This document shows positions 28,706 to 37,701 of a stretch of 64,000 bases of DNA, one piece after another. Each line of letters opens with the position of its first letter. Positions within the stretch are counted from its first letter, which is position 1. The notes beneath the pieces were generated by a model. The model was not told the origin of the DNA, ran no database searches, and saw only the letters and a program-made list of their open reading frames with translations. Position numbers and translations under genes: made by a program. The DNA comes from Streptomyces calvus. Its GTDB lineage: Bacteria > Actinomycetota > Actinomycetes > Streptomycetales > Streptomycetaceae. The stretch covers positions 124,001 to 188,000 of the forward strand of contig NZ_VCNP01000004.1 of the NCBI RefSeq assembly GCF_006782915.1, given 5' to 3'.

Positions 28706-29185
28706 TCAGCCCTGGATGATGCGCTGGACGCCGGCGATGCCCTCGCGGGTCCCGATGACGACGAGCACGTCTCCTGCTTCCAAGGGCTGGACGGGGCCGG
28801 GTGAGGCGATGACGTCCTCGCCCCGGACGACCGCCACGATCGACGCACCGGTGCGCGTCCGGGCCCGCGTGTCCCCGAGCATCCGTCCGGCGAACGGACT
28901 GTCGGACCGGACCTCGACCTGCCCCGCGCTCAGTCCGGGCACCTCGCGCGTCAGGTCGGCGAAACGCTCCGCGATGCGCGGGGCACCGAGGATCTCGGCG
29001 AGGGCGTCGGCCTCCTCGCTCGTCAGTCTGAGCACCGGGTGGGCCTCGTCGGGATCGTCGCCCGGGTAGACGACCAGCTCGAACTCCCCCGAGCGCTGGG
29101 CGACGACGCCCACCCGGTCGCCCTCGTGGTTGACGAACTCGTAGCGCAGCCCCACGCCGGGCAGCAGCACCTCGCTGACGTCCAT
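28706..29185 (-). CDS. KhtT-like TrkA-C regulatory subunit, copy 2
   Basis: A 159-aa regulator with a KhtT-like N-domain and a C-terminal TrkA-C domain (GDVLVVIGTREGIAGVQRIIQG). It differs from copy 1 mainly by conservative changes. The ATG at 29185 matches the copy 1 start exactly, so a longer frame to 29287 is rejected. It is coupled to antiporter copy 2. Its promoter region is shared divergently with the USP-ATPase unit and contains a palindrome at 29359-29372. Confidence 0.87.
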   Translation of the reverse strand: MDVSEVLLPGVGLRYEFVNHEGDRVGVVAQRSGEFELVVYPGDDPDEAHPVLRLTSEEADALAEILGAPRIAERFADLTREVPGLSAGQVEVRSDSPFAGRMLGDTRARTRTGASIVAVVRGEDVIASPGPVQPLEAGDVLVVIGTREGIAGVQRIIQG

Positions 29186-29358
29186 GCCTCTCACCCTGTC
29201 GGCCGTGTCGGGTCCGGATCCGTGCGGGCGGGACCGCGCCCCGTGGCCCCGCCGTACTCGGTTTCTTCGGCACGCGCGACAGGTCACCCGAGTACGGGCG
29301 CCCCGGCGTGGTCCGTCCGGGGGAACACGGTCTCCTGGCCTGTCGGCGGGCCGGGTCA

Positions 29359-29372
29359 GGGCCGAGTGGCCC
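29359..29372. promoter_or_regulatory. Putative DevR/OsdR-type palindrome in a divergent promoter region
   Basis: GGGCC-GAGT-GGCCC is a 14-bp repeat with perfect 5-bp arms, 98 bp before the rightward USP and 173 bp before the leftward KhtT-like gene. A second looser repeat, GGCCC-TGTC-GGACC, is at 29380-29393. Confidence 0.5.
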
Positions 29373-29469
29373 AGGTCCTGGCCCTGTCGGACCCTGGCCG
29401 GGGTGATCGCCCTGCTGGAGGGTGGAACCGAGGGGCCGCGTCCGCGGCCTCCCGAAGAGGGAGAGCCCA

Positions 29470-30351
29470 GTGAGTGATCCGGTGATCGTGGGGGTGGACG
29501 GTTCGGCGTCGAGCCTCACCGCGGTCGATGTCGCGGCCCGCGAGGCCCGCCTGCGCAGCACATCGCTGCGCATCGTCCACGCCATCGGCCGCCCGTCCGC
29601 GCATCTGCCGTCCGGCGCGGCGCCGTGGAGTCCGGCCGATCACGGCCTGGAGCCGTTGGTGCACGGACAACTGGCCCGGGCGGAGGAACGGGCGCGCACG
29701 GCCGCGCCGGGCGTCGAGATCACTCGCTCGGTGGTGACCGGTGACGCGATCGAGGTCCTGGAGATCGAGTCGCGGTCGGCGGCGCTGACGGTGGTCGGCA
29801 GTCGCGGCCTGACGGGCTTCTCCGGGCTGCTGCTCGGCTCGACGGCGGTGCACCTGGCCGCGCACGGCCACGGCCCGCTGATGGTGGTGCGCGGCCGCCC
29901 GGACCCGGCCGGACCGGTGCTGCTCGCCGTGGACGGCTCCCCGGCCGGGGAGCCGGCGGTGGAGTTCGCGTTCGCCGAGGCCGCGCTGCGCGGCGTCCCG
30001 CTCGTGGCACTGCACGCGTGGAACACCTGGAGCGAACGCGCCTACGAGGGGCCCGGCGATCCGCTGACCGCGGTGGTGGCGGACGCCGACCGGCTGCAGG
30101 AGGCCGAACAGCGGCTCCTCGACCGGACCGTGGCCGCCTGGCAGAAGACCTACCCGCAAGTCACCGTCGAGCGGCGCCTGATGCGGTCCCGGATCCGCAA
30201 CGCGCTGATCGACGCCAGCCGGGAGGCCCAGCTGGTGGTGGTCGGAGCCCGGGGCAGCGGCGGCTTCACCGGCCTGCTCCTGGGATCGGTCAGCCAGGCG
30301 CTGCTGCACCACGCCCACTGCCCCGTCACCGTCGTCCGCGGCAAGGAGTGA
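29470..30351 (+). CDS. Tandem-domain universal stress protein
   Basis: A 293-aa two-domain UspA protein with intact nucleotide loops (VVGSRGLTGFSGLLLGSTAVHLAAH and VVGARGSGGFTGLLLGSVSQALLHHAHCPVTVV). The GTG start follows GAGGGAGAG. It is translationally linked to the P-type ATPase gene that begins 2 nt after its stop. A USP followed by a cation ATPase recalls the Rv1996-ctpF (Rv1997) pair of the mycobacterial DosR regulon. Confidence 0.9.
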   Translation: MSDPVIVGVDGSASSLTAVDVAAREARLRSTSLRIVHAIGRPSAHLPSGAAPWSPADHGLEPLVHGQLARAEERARTAAPGVEITRSVVTGDAIEVLEIESRSAALTVVGSRGLTGFSGLLLGSTAVHLAAHGHGPLMVVRGRPDPAGPVLLAVDGSPAGEPAVEFAFAEAALRGVPLVALHAWNTWSERAYEGPGDPLTAVVADADRLQEAEQRLLDRTVAAWQKTYPQVTVERRLMRSRIRNALIDASREAQLVVVGARGSGGFTGLLLGSVSQALLHHAHCPVTVVRGKE

Positions 30352-30353
30352 CC

Positions 30354-33077
30354 GTGTCCCAGCGGACCGCAGTGCCCGCCCCGCCCTCTCTCCACTGCGA
30401 GGACGCCTACGGGCGGGAGGCCGCCGAGGTGGCGGACCTGCTCGGCGTCGCCCCGGCCACGGGCCTGACCACGGCCGAAGCCGAACGGCGGGCCGCCGAC
30501 CACGGAGCCAACGAGCTGGCCGAACCGGCCCGCAGGCCTCAGTGGCTACGCCTGCTGGACCAGTTCCGCAGCTGGCTGATCGGCATCCTGCTCGCCGCCG
30601 CCGTCGTCGCCGGCGTCATCGGTGAGATCAAGGACGCGGTCGTCATCACCGTCGTCCTGTTCGTCAACGCCACCATCGGCTATGCGCAGGAACGCCGCGC
30701 CGAGCGCAGCCTGGAAGCGCTGCACCGCATGCTCGTCCCCATCGCCCGGGTACGCCGCGACGGCCGGGTACTGAACGTTCCGGCCGGCACCCTCGTACCG
30801 GGTGACATCGTCCTGCTGGAAGCCGGCGACCGCGTACCGGCCGACGGGCGGCTGACGGTCGCGGAGTCCGTCGAGTCCGCCGAGGCCGCGCTGACCGGCG
30901 AGTCGCACCCGGTCGCGAAGACGACCGCGCCCACCGTCGGGGAAGGCGACGGTGAAGTGCCCGTCGCCGAGCGCACCGCCATGCTCTTCATGAACACGGT
31001 GCTGACCCGGGGCCGTGCCGAGATGATCGTCACCGCCACCGGCATGCACACCGCGGTCGGCGCGATCGCCGAGGAACTGCGCACCGGTGGCGACGCGCCC
31101 AGTCCGCTGCAGATCCAGATGGACAGTCTCGGCCGACGGCTCGCGCTCGTCAGCGGGGCCGCCGTGAGCGCCTACGCGCTCGTGGCGCTCGTTCGTGGGG
31201 AACCGCTCGCCGACCTCGCGCTGCGGGCCGTCGCGTTGGCCGTCGCGGCCATTCCCGAAGGGCTGCCCGCCGTCCTCGCGCTCACCCTCGCCCTGGGCGT
31301 CCACCGCATGGCCCGCCGCGGCGCCATCGTCAAGCGTCTGGCGTCCGTGGAGGCACTCGGCTCGGCGACCGTGGTGTGCAGCGACAAGACCGGCACGCTG
31401 ACGATGAACGAGATGACCACCCGGGCCCTGTGGGTCGCCGGACGCCGGTACGACGTGACCGGTGAGGGCTACGACACCGCCGGGACCGTCCGCGCGGCCG
31501 ATGGGCGGCCCGTCCCTGACCTTCGGGACGCCGTGCTGCCCTTCGCCGTGTGCAGCGACGCCCGGCTCGGTGCCGAGGGCGTGATCGGCGACCCCACCGA
31601 GGCCGCCCTGCTCGTCCTCGCCGCCAAGGCGGGCCTCGACACCGAGCTGCACACCCGGACTCCGCGCGTCGGTGAGATCCCCTTCGACCCCGCCGCGAAG
31701 TACATGGCCACCTTCCACCCGGGCCCCCACGGATCCGTCCACGTGCACGCCAAGGGCGCGGTCGACGTCCTGCTGGACCGGTGCACCCACCTGATGACCG
31801 ACCGGGGTCCCGCTCCCCTCACCGCGGAGCGCCGCCGCGAGGTTCTCGACATCGCGCGGCGCATGGGCGGTGAGGGCCTGCGCGTCCTCGGTGCCGCCAC
31901 CGTCGTGAGCGAACGGCTCGATGCCGATCAGGTGGCCGGACTGACGCTCACCGCTGTCGCGGGCATCACCGACCCACCGCGTCCCCAGGCGCGCGACGCC
32001 GTCGCCCTCGCCCAGGCCGCCGGCGTCACCGTGAAGATGATCACTGGGGACCATGCGGACACCGCCACCGCCATCGCCCGCGAGCTGGGCATCACCGGCG
32101 ACGTCGTCACCGGTGCCGAGCTGGCCCGGATGAGCGAGCAGGACCTCGCGGACCGCGTCGAGGACATCGGGGTCTTCGCCCGCGTCGCCCCCGAGCACAA
32201 GGTCACCATCGTCCGCGCCCTCTCCCGGCGCGGGCACATCGTGGCCATGACCGGCGACGGCGTCAACGACGCGGCCGCCCTGCGCGCCGCCCACATCGGC
32301 GTCGCCATGGGCGTCACCGGCACCGATGTCGCCAAGGAAGCCGCCGACATGGTGCTCACGGACGACGACTTCTCCACCATCGTCCGCGCGGTCCGGGAGG
32401 GCCGTTCCCTCTACGACAACATCGTCACCTTCGTCCGCTTCCAGTTGTCCACCAACATCGGCGCCATCCTCACCCTGCTCGCCACCGTGCTGGCCGGACT
32501 GCCCGCCCCCATGTCGGCGATCCAGCTGCTGTGGGTCAACATCATCATGGACGGACCGCCCGCCATGGCGCTCGGCATCGACCCGCCCCGGGGCAACGTG
32601 ATGCGGCGTCCGCCCCGCCCGCCCGGCGAACGCATCCTCAACGGCCGACGCCTGATCGCCGTCACCCGCTCCGGCGCGGTCATGGCCGCCGGCACCGTGG
32701 CCGTCTTCGCCGCCGCCCGCGCCCTCACCGACGACACCGCGACAGCGACCACGATGGCGTTCACCACGTTCGTACTGTTCCAGCTCTTCAACGCCCTGGC
32801 CGTTCGCAGCGAGGACGGCCCCGTCCTGGGGCGCCACCAGCTGCACAACCGCACCCTCTGGATCTGCCTGGCGGCAGTGCTCGTCCTCCAGATCACCGCC
32901 GTCCAGGCCCCGTTCGCCCAAGACGTCTTCGACACCGTCGCCCTCAGCGCCGCCCAATGGACCGTCTGCCTGCTCACCGCCTCCGGCGTGCTCCTGGCAG
33001 AACACGCCTGGCGCTCCGTGCACTCACGGCACGGCACCACACGTGACGCGGGCGGGGTGAGCCGCCTCGAGAACTGA
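30354..33077 (+). CDS. P2-type cation-transporting ATPase (CtpF-like)
   Basis: A 907-aa ATP-driven membrane cation pump. It shows the actuator TGES loop (AALTGESHPVAK), the PEGLP motif in membrane segment 4 (AIPEGLPAVLALTLALGVHRMA), the phosphorylated Asp344 in CSDKTGTLTMNEMT, and the hinge TGDGVNDAAALRAAHIGVAMG. The PEG motif and layout suggest a P2A-like Ca2+ (or other divalent) pump, but the ion is unproven. GTG at 30354 is chosen because GGCAAGGAG lies 6 nt before it; GTG 30348 would sit on the ribosome site. It is cotranscribed with the preceding USP. Confidence 0.9.
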   Translation: MSQRTAVPAPPSLHCEDAYGREAAEVADLLGVAPATGLTTAEAERRAADHGANELAEPARRPQWLRLLDQFRSWLIGILLAAAVVAGVIGEIKDAVVITVVLFVNATIGYAQERRAERSLEALHRMLVPIARVRRDGRVLNVPAGTLVPGDIVLLEAGDRVPADGRLTVAESVESAEAALTGESHPVAKTTAPTVGEGDGEVPVAERTAMLFMNTVLTRGRAEMIVTATGMHTAVGAIAEELRTGGDAPSPLQIQMDSLGRRLALVSGAAVSAYALVALVRGEPLADLALRAVALAVAAIPEGLPAVLALTLALGVHRMARRGAIVKRLASVEALGSATVVCSDKTGTLTMNEMTTRALWVAGRRYDVTGEGYDTAGTVRAADGRPVPDLRDAVLPFAVCSDARLGAEGVIGDPTEAALLVLAAKAGLDTELHTRTPRVGEIPFDPAAKYMATFHPGPHGSVHVHAKGAVDVLLDRCTHLMTDRGPAPLTAERRREVLDIARRMGGEGLRVLGAATVVSERLDADQVAGLTLTAVAGITDPPRPQARDAVALAQAAGVTVKMITGDHADTATAIARELGITGDVVTGAELARMSEQDLADRVEDIGVFARVAPEHKVTIVRALSRRGHIVAMTGDGVNDAAALRAAHIGVAMGVTGTDVAKEAADMVLTDDDFSTIVRAVREGRSLYDNIVTFVRFQLSTNIGAILTLLATVLAGLPAPMSAIQLLWVNIIMDGPPAMALGIDPPRGNVMRRPPRPPGERILNGRRLIAVTRSGAVMAAGTVAVFAAARALTDDTATATTMAFTTFVLFQLFNALAVRSEDGPVLGRHQLHNRTLWICLAAVLVLQITAVQAPFAQDVFDTVALSAAQWTVCLLTASGVLLAEHAWRSVHSRHGTTRDAGGVSRLEN

Positions 33078-33124
33078 ACGGACGGCCGACGCGGTCACCA
33101 CCTGCCTGGAGGAGGAGCCGAAGC

Positions 33125-33345
33125 ACGAACCCGCGCAACGGCCACCCCGGCGACCTGTCCGACGACCGCTGGGAGCTGATCGAACCCGTGCTGTCCACCC
33201 AGCGGTCCCGGCGCCGCCGGGACGCCCTGGGATCGGCCGCCCGCCCGTGCACGGCCTGCGGCTCATCACGAACACCGTCCTCCACCCGGACCGCACCGCG
33301 ATCCCCTGGCGCGGTCTGCCCGACTCGTACGGGCTGCTTCGGCAG
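33125..33345 (+). pseudogene. Remnant of an IS5-type transposase N-terminus
   Basis: One frame encodes LSDDRWELIEPVLSTQRSRRRRDAL. After a shift near 33225-33240 another frame gives GRPPVHGLRLITNTVLHPD and then RTAIPWRGLPDSYG. Together these match the start of IS5-family (DUF4096-type) transposases. The DDE catalytic region and the ends are missing, so this is a dead fragment, and it marks a past insertion after the ATPase gene. Confidence 0.65.
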
Positions 33346-33443
33346 GAGCCGGGGGCCAGCGGCGCGTGCCCGCACGGCCGCGGCCCGCTCGCGCCGCCTG
33401 TCAGCAAGCCCACCGATCACCGTCCATCGCGTCAGGGGGCATA

Positions 33444-33569
33444 GTGTTCGACGAAGACGGTTCTCCCGGCCCGTTCCTGAAGGTTCTGCTATACGCGGTT
33501 CCCGCGCTCGCTATCGGCGAGACGCCGTGGGAGCGGCTCACCGTGGATGTGTGGGGCGCGATGGCCTAG
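33444..33569 (+). CDS. Small membrane-associated protein, possibly cut short by an in-frame TAG
   Basis: A 41-aa frame beginning GTG with AGGGGG upstream: VFDEDGSPGPFLKVLLYAV, then PALAIGETPWERLTVDVWGAMA. One hydrophobic segment is visible. After the TAG the same frame continues HPWWTALILTGTLLALLCDARSRAG, a second clear hydrophobic segment, for about 25 codons. The original product may have been a two-helix membrane protein broken by a nonsense change. The function is unknown. Confidence 0.45.
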   Translation: MFDEDGSPGPFLKVLLYAVPALAIGETPWERLTVDVWGAMA

Positions 33570-33760
33570 CACCCGTGGTGGACCGCGCTCATCTTGACGG
33601 GCACGCTCCTGGCACTCCTTTGCGATGCCCGGAGTCGTGCGGGCTCGGGCGACGCGCTCGTCACACCGTCCGATGAGGAAGTCGAATGGCTTCCGGACCA
33701 ACGAAGAGGACGACCCCGGTGCCGGGCACCGGGGTCTCGGCAAGGAGCCGTACCAGCTCC

Positions 33761-34258
33761 TCACATGTGCCTCATCTCGTCGGCGACCCGCGCCGCCCAC
33801 GTCTCGATCGCGGCGAAGTCACGGAAGTCGCCCCCCTTTCCGTTACGCAGGATCATCCGGGCGACCCAGCCCTTGGCGCCCTCCTCCAGGCATCCGCCGA
33901 GGGTGACGTGGTCCCGGGCGTCGAGTGCGACCATGGCCCTCTTCACGCCGGGAACGGGCGGGATGTCGCGCTCCGAGGCCGACGCGTCCAGCGGACCGCT
34001 GCTGAACAGCCACAGGGGACGTTCGGCCAAGGCACGGCGATGCCGTCGCAGGAACCGGCGGGCGTCCTTCTGCCAGCGTCCGGCGTACAGTCCGGCGCCG
34101 GCCACGACGGCCTCGTACGGCGCCACGCTGTCAACGGACCGGGCCGGCACGACGTCCACCGTGAGCCCGTCCTTGCGCAGGACCTCGGCGATGCTCTCGG
34201 CGATCTGCGCGGTGGATCCGTTCGTGCTTCCGTAGGTGACCAACACGGTGCCGGTCAT
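33761..34258 (-). CDS. Flavodoxin-domain protein (HemG-like)
   Basis: A 165-aa flavodoxin-fold protein. The FMN phosphate loop VTYGSTNGSTAQIAESIAEVL is at the N-terminus, and VVAGAGLYAGRWQKDARRFLRRH near residue 50 and ALDARDHVTLGGCLEEGAKGW further on are characteristic of menaquinone-dependent protoporphyrinogen oxidase (HemG)-like flavodoxins. In Streptomyces it may be an electron carrier rather than a haem enzyme. GAGGAGG precedes the ATG at 34258. It lies directly after the CBS-BON relic, whose 3' end overlaps its ribosome site, so it was probably once its operon partner. Confidence 0.8.
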   Translation of the reverse strand: MTGTVLVTYGSTNGSTAQIAESIAEVLRKDGLTVDVVPARSVDSVAPYEAVVAGAGLYAGRWQKDARRFLRRHRRALAERPLWLFSSGPLDASASERDIPPVPGVKRAMVALDARDHVTLGGCLEEGAKGWVARMILRNGKGGDFRDFAAIETWAARVADEMRHM

Positions 34259-34274
34259 GGCGGTGCACCTCCTC

Positions 34275-34488
34275 TCACATCCGGCGCAGCCAGTCGTCGG
34301 CCACGCCGTGCGGCGCCTGCGGCTCGTTGCCGCGCAGACGCGTGTCGTCCAGTCGGTGAGCGAGGTGGTCGACGACTCCGACCACACCGTCGATCCGGCC
34401 GGCCATCGCCAGGGCGATCTCCTTCTCGCTCCTGCGTTCCGTGTGCCTGGTGAGCGTGACGAACCGAGCCGACCTTGTGGTGCATCAT
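34275..34488 (-). pseudogene. Collapsed CBS-BON gene (internal deletion relic)
   Basis: An ATGATG start with a strong GGAAGGAG site encodes MMHHKVGSV, which looks like the usual N-terminus of CBS-BON proteins. The next recognisable part, in another frame, is VTLTRHTERRSEKEIALAMAG, continuing RIDGVVGVVDHLAHRLDDTR to DDWLRRM and stop. That is a BON domain and C-terminus. About 140 codons containing both CBS domains are missing, with a junction near 34462-34470. The product in the start frame would be a 77-aa nonsense peptide. A large internal deletion explains it. Confidence 0.65.
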
Positions 34489-34523
34489 GTCCGCTCCTTC
34501 CGTCAGTGATCAGCCACTGGCTC

Positions 34524-37220
34524 TCAGCGGAGCCGACGCAGATAGGGGTCCTGAGGTCTGCACGGCACCAGGCGGATCCGCGCGTCGAGCACGGTGACGC
34601 CGTCCGGTGTCGCAAGAACCGGGTTGAAGTCGGCCTCGGCGAGCTGCGGCAGGTCCGCCGCCATGCGGGACAGCCGCAGCAGCAGCTGTTCCAGGCCGCC
34701 GAGATCGACGGCGCCGCCGCCGCGTGCGCCAAACAGCAGCGGAGCGCAGCGCGGGGAGGTCATCAGGTCGTGTACGTCGTGGTCGGTGAGAGGGGCGAGG
34801 CGAGCGGCGTGGTCGGCGAGGACCTCGGTGGCCGTACCGCCGAGCCCGAACAGCACGAGCGGTCCGAAGACCTGGTCCTGGACGACACCGGCGAACAGCT
34901 CGGTGCCGCGGGCGGCGAGGGGTTGCAGGACGACACCGGTCATGAGCCCGGCGAACCGGGTCCTGAGGTCGCGGAACGCGGACCGGATCTGCTGGTCGCC
35001 GCGCAGGTCGAGGCGGACGGCGCGCTGTTCGCTCTTGTGCACGAGTCCGGGCCAGTGCGCCTTCATGACCACCCGGCCGTCCACGCCGCGCAGCCGGTCG
35101 GCGGCCATCACGGCCTCGTCCTCGGTCCCGGCCCAGGCCCACGGGATCTGCGGGATGCCGTAGCAGGTCAGCAGTCCGGCGCAGGTGCGGGGGTCGAGCC
35201 AGGCGTCGTCGGGGTGGGCGGCGAGGTGGTCCGCGACGAGGGTGCGGGCCCGCTCCGTCTCCACGCCGTCGAGGTGGGGCATTGTCCCGGCGGGCCGGGC
35301 CAGCCATGCCGCGCGGTGTGCGGCGTGGGCCAACGCCCGTGCGGCGGACTGCGCTTCGGCGTACGAGGGGACGCTGCCGCCTTCGGCGGCGGGCAGCAGC
35401 TCGACGGACAGCCCCTGTTCGAGGCGTACCACGGCCACCGGCTTCGGCCTCCGGCCGGCAGCGCCGGTGACGGCCCGCACGAGGTCGTCGCCGGTCGCCG
35501 CGGCGACCGCCGTGGGGACCAGCGCCACGAGGACGGCGTCGATTCCGTCGTACCGCATGATCCGTTCCACGCACTCCGTGAGCTGCTGTTCCGTGACAGC
35601 GGCGGTGGCGTCGACGGGGTTGCCGACGCCGGCGCCCTCGGGGAGGACGGCGAGCAGGTCGTCGATCAGCCCCGGAGCGGGCGCGGGGAGGGCGAGTCCG
35701 GCCTCGGCGCAGGCGTCGGCCGCGAGGACTCCTGCTCCGCCCGCGTTGGTGACGATCGCGACACGGGATCCCGCGGGAAGGGGCTGTGCGTGCAACAGGG
35801 CAGCCGTTTCGAGAAGTTCACCGACCGAGCGGGTGGCGGTGATGCCGGCCTGGGTGAACAGCGCGCCGCGCGTCATGGTGCGGGTGGCAGCGGCCGCTGT
35901 GTGCGAGGCGGCGGCCTTCCGGCCCGCCTCGGTGCGGCCGGCGTCCACGGTCAGCACCGGCATCCGACGGGTCACCCGCCGGGCGGTGCGGGAGAAGGCG
36001 CGCGGGTTACCGAAGGACTCCAGATGCAGCAGCGCGAGATCCGTGCGACCGTCGCTCTCCCACCACTGGAGCATGTCGTTGCCGCTGATGTCGTACTTGT
36101 CGCCCAGGGAGGCGAAGGAGGAGACACCGATAGCGAGCCGGGACAGCCCCTCCAGCAGCGCGATGCCGACACCGCCGGACTGCACGGCGACCCCCGCGGT
36201 GCCGGGATGCGGATGGCCTGCGGCGAACGTGGCGTCGAGGCCCAGATCCGGGTCGGTGTTGGAGATGCCGAGGCAGTTGGGGCCGACGAGTCGCATGCCG
36301 TAGGTGCGGCAGGCGGTCAGGAGCGCCTGGGCGTGGCCGCTGTCGAGGCCCGCGGAGACCACCACCAGGGCCCGTACGCCTGCCCTTCCGCACTCCTCGG
36401 CGACCACGGGAACCGCGTGGGCGGGCGTGGCGATCACGGCGAGGTCGGGCGTCCTGGGCAGGGAGGGGACCGAGGGGTACGACGGCACGCCCAGGATGGC
36501 GGTGGCGCCGGGGTTCACCGCGAACAGACGGCCGGTGTAGCCACCCGAGTGCAGCTGGTGCAGGATCGCCCGGCCGACCGAGCCGGGTGTGCGTCCGGCA
36601 CCGACGACCGCCACGGTCCTCGGCCGCAGCAAGGGCCGCAGACTGGCGACGTCGGCGGTCCGGCCGCGTTCCTCGACCGCCGTGAGGTACGCGTCGCTCT
36701 GGTCGAGGATGACGGTGCAGCGCACCTCCGGCCCCTCGAAGTGGCGCTCGGTGCGCAGACCGAGGTCGGCGAAGAGTTTCAGAACCTCATGGTTCTCGCT
36801 GAGCGCGTCGGCGGTGAAGGCCGTGATCCCGTCGGCGCGGGCGGCGGAGACGAGGTGCTCGATGATCAGCGTACCCACACCGCGGTGGTGCAGTCCGTCG
36901 GCGACGGCTATGGCGACCTCGGCCGTGTCCTTCTCGTCGCCGGACTCGTACTCGCCGACGCCGACCACCCGGCCCTGCGTCTCGGCGAGCAGCGCGCGGC
37001 AGCCGGGGCCGACCGGTCCGCAGACCCTGTCCGCGGAGAGTCGGGCCGAGCCACGGCAAGGGGAGAAGAACCTCAGCCGCAGGTTCTCCGGGGACATCTC
37101 CTCGTACAGCCCCTGGATCTGCTCGTGATCGCCGGGCCGGACCGGACGGATGCAGACGGTGGTGCCGTCCGCGAGCAGGGCGTGGACGGGGGGCCGGTCG
37201 GTCACGTCGTGCTGCGTCAT
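34524..37220 (-). CDS. GNAT-acyl-CoA synthetase (NDP-forming) fusion
   Basis: An 898-aa fusion. Residues 20-185 form a GNAT acetyltransferase domain (VRPGDHEQIQGLYEEMSPENLRLRFF; HRGVGTLIIEHLVSAARADG). The rest is an NDP-forming acyl-CoA synthetase: CoA-binding Rossmann domain (VAVVGAGRTPGSVGRAIL), ligase-CoA domains with the phospho-histidine segment GRKAAASHTAAAAT, and an ATP-grasp domain (VVMKAHWPGLVHKSEQRAVRLDL). Related proteins act as protein lysine acetyltransferases; alternatively the synthetase part could make ATP from acetyl-CoA. The sequence does not settle which. The ATG at 37220 follows GAGGAG. A perfect palindrome lies 87 bp upstream. Confidence 0.88.
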   Translation of the reverse strand: MTQHDVTDRPPVHALLADGTTVCIRPVRPGDHEQIQGLYEEMSPENLRLRFFSPCRGSARLSADRVCGPVGPGCRALLAETQGRVVGVGEYESGDEKDTAEVAIAVADGLHHRGVGTLIIEHLVSAARADGITAFTADALSENHEVLKLFADLGLRTERHFEGPEVRCTVILDQSDAYLTAVEERGRTADVASLRPLLRPRTVAVVGAGRTPGSVGRAILHQLHSGGYTGRLFAVNPGATAILGVPSYPSVPSLPRTPDLAVIATPAHAVPVVAEECGRAGVRALVVVSAGLDSGHAQALLTACRTYGMRLVGPNCLGISNTDPDLGLDATFAAGHPHPGTAGVAVQSGGVGIALLEGLSRLAIGVSSFASLGDKYDISGNDMLQWWESDGRTDLALLHLESFGNPRAFSRTARRVTRRMPVLTVDAGRTEAGRKAAASHTAAAATRTMTRGALFTQAGITATRSVGELLETAALLHAQPLPAGSRVAIVTNAGGAGVLAADACAEAGLALPAPAPGLIDDLLAVLPEGAGVGNPVDATAAVTEQQLTECVERIMRYDGIDAVLVALVPTAVAAATGDDLVRAVTGAAGRRPKPVAVVRLEQGLSVELLPAAEGGSVPSYAEAQSAARALAHAAHRAAWLARPAGTMPHLDGVETERARTLVADHLAAHPDDAWLDPRTCAGLLTCYGIPQIPWAWAGTEDEAVMAADRLRGVDGRVVMKAHWPGLVHKSEQRAVRLDLRGDQQIRSAFRDLRTRFAGLMTGVVLQPLAARGTELFAGVVQDQVFGPLVLFGLGGTATEVLADHAARLAPLTDHDVHDLMTSPRCAPLLFGARGGGAVDLGGLEQLLLRLSRMAADLPQLAEADFNPVLATPDGVTVLDARIRLVPCRPQDPYLRRLR

Positions 37221-37701
37221 CACGGAACTCCTCACGCAACCTGTCTGTCATATCGAGCATCCGGCCGATCGAGCGGGAATCCCATGGGCTGTCCGGGGTG
37301 AGGACGGGGCCGGTCGGCCCGAGTCCGTGCCGGTCGGCCCAAGGCGCCGGGGGTATGTGCTTCGGCCCGTGCGCGTGCTCGACCCTGCGTGCGCGAGGGT
37401 CGGACATGACGGAGCCCCACGCCCGGAGGCGGTGCGGCGCCCGTTGCCGGTCGGCATGCGGTCAGGCGTCTTGGTGCGGCACCACGGCGACCGGGCGGGC
37501 TCGGCACCATCAGCACCGCCGCCACCGTCCTCACCACCGCCTCACCGCACAACCGTCGGCAACCTGGAGGCGGCCTCATCGAGAAGTTGTCGGGCCGGTA
37601 CGAGGTACCTCCTGACGGGCGACTCTGCCCCGCGAGCGGGGTTGTCGGTTCGGGGCGTGGTAAGTCCCCCTACGGGGCCCTCCATTTTATCGGGAGCAAG
37701 G
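37221..37701. other. Long divergent intergenic region
   Basis: No convincing gene. It contains the DevR-type palindrome at 37307-37320, a partial copy GTGCCGGTCGGCCC at 37327-37340, a 7-bp-arm inverted repeat CGACCCT/AGGGTCG at 37380-37402, and a short AT-rich tract (CCATTTTAT) close to the start of the rightward flavoprotein gene. Confidence 0.6.
37307..37320. promoter_or_regulatory. Putative DevR/OsdR-type palindrome, perfect arms
   Basis: GGGCCG-GT-CGGCCC has perfect 6-bp arms, 87 bp upstream of the GNAT-synthetase start. A second copy with a weaker left arm follows 7 bp further on. Confidence 0.55.

Noticed and set aside
33567..33569. TAG as pyrrolysine or programmed readthrough
   Set aside because: No supporting tRNA, enzyme or stem-loop is visible; a nonsense mutation is simpler.
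34236..37301. Rightward open frame of 1021 codons opposite the GNAT-synthetase gene
   Set aside because: Antisense shadow; low-complexity Gly/Val/Gln-rich product, while the leftward gene has clear domains.
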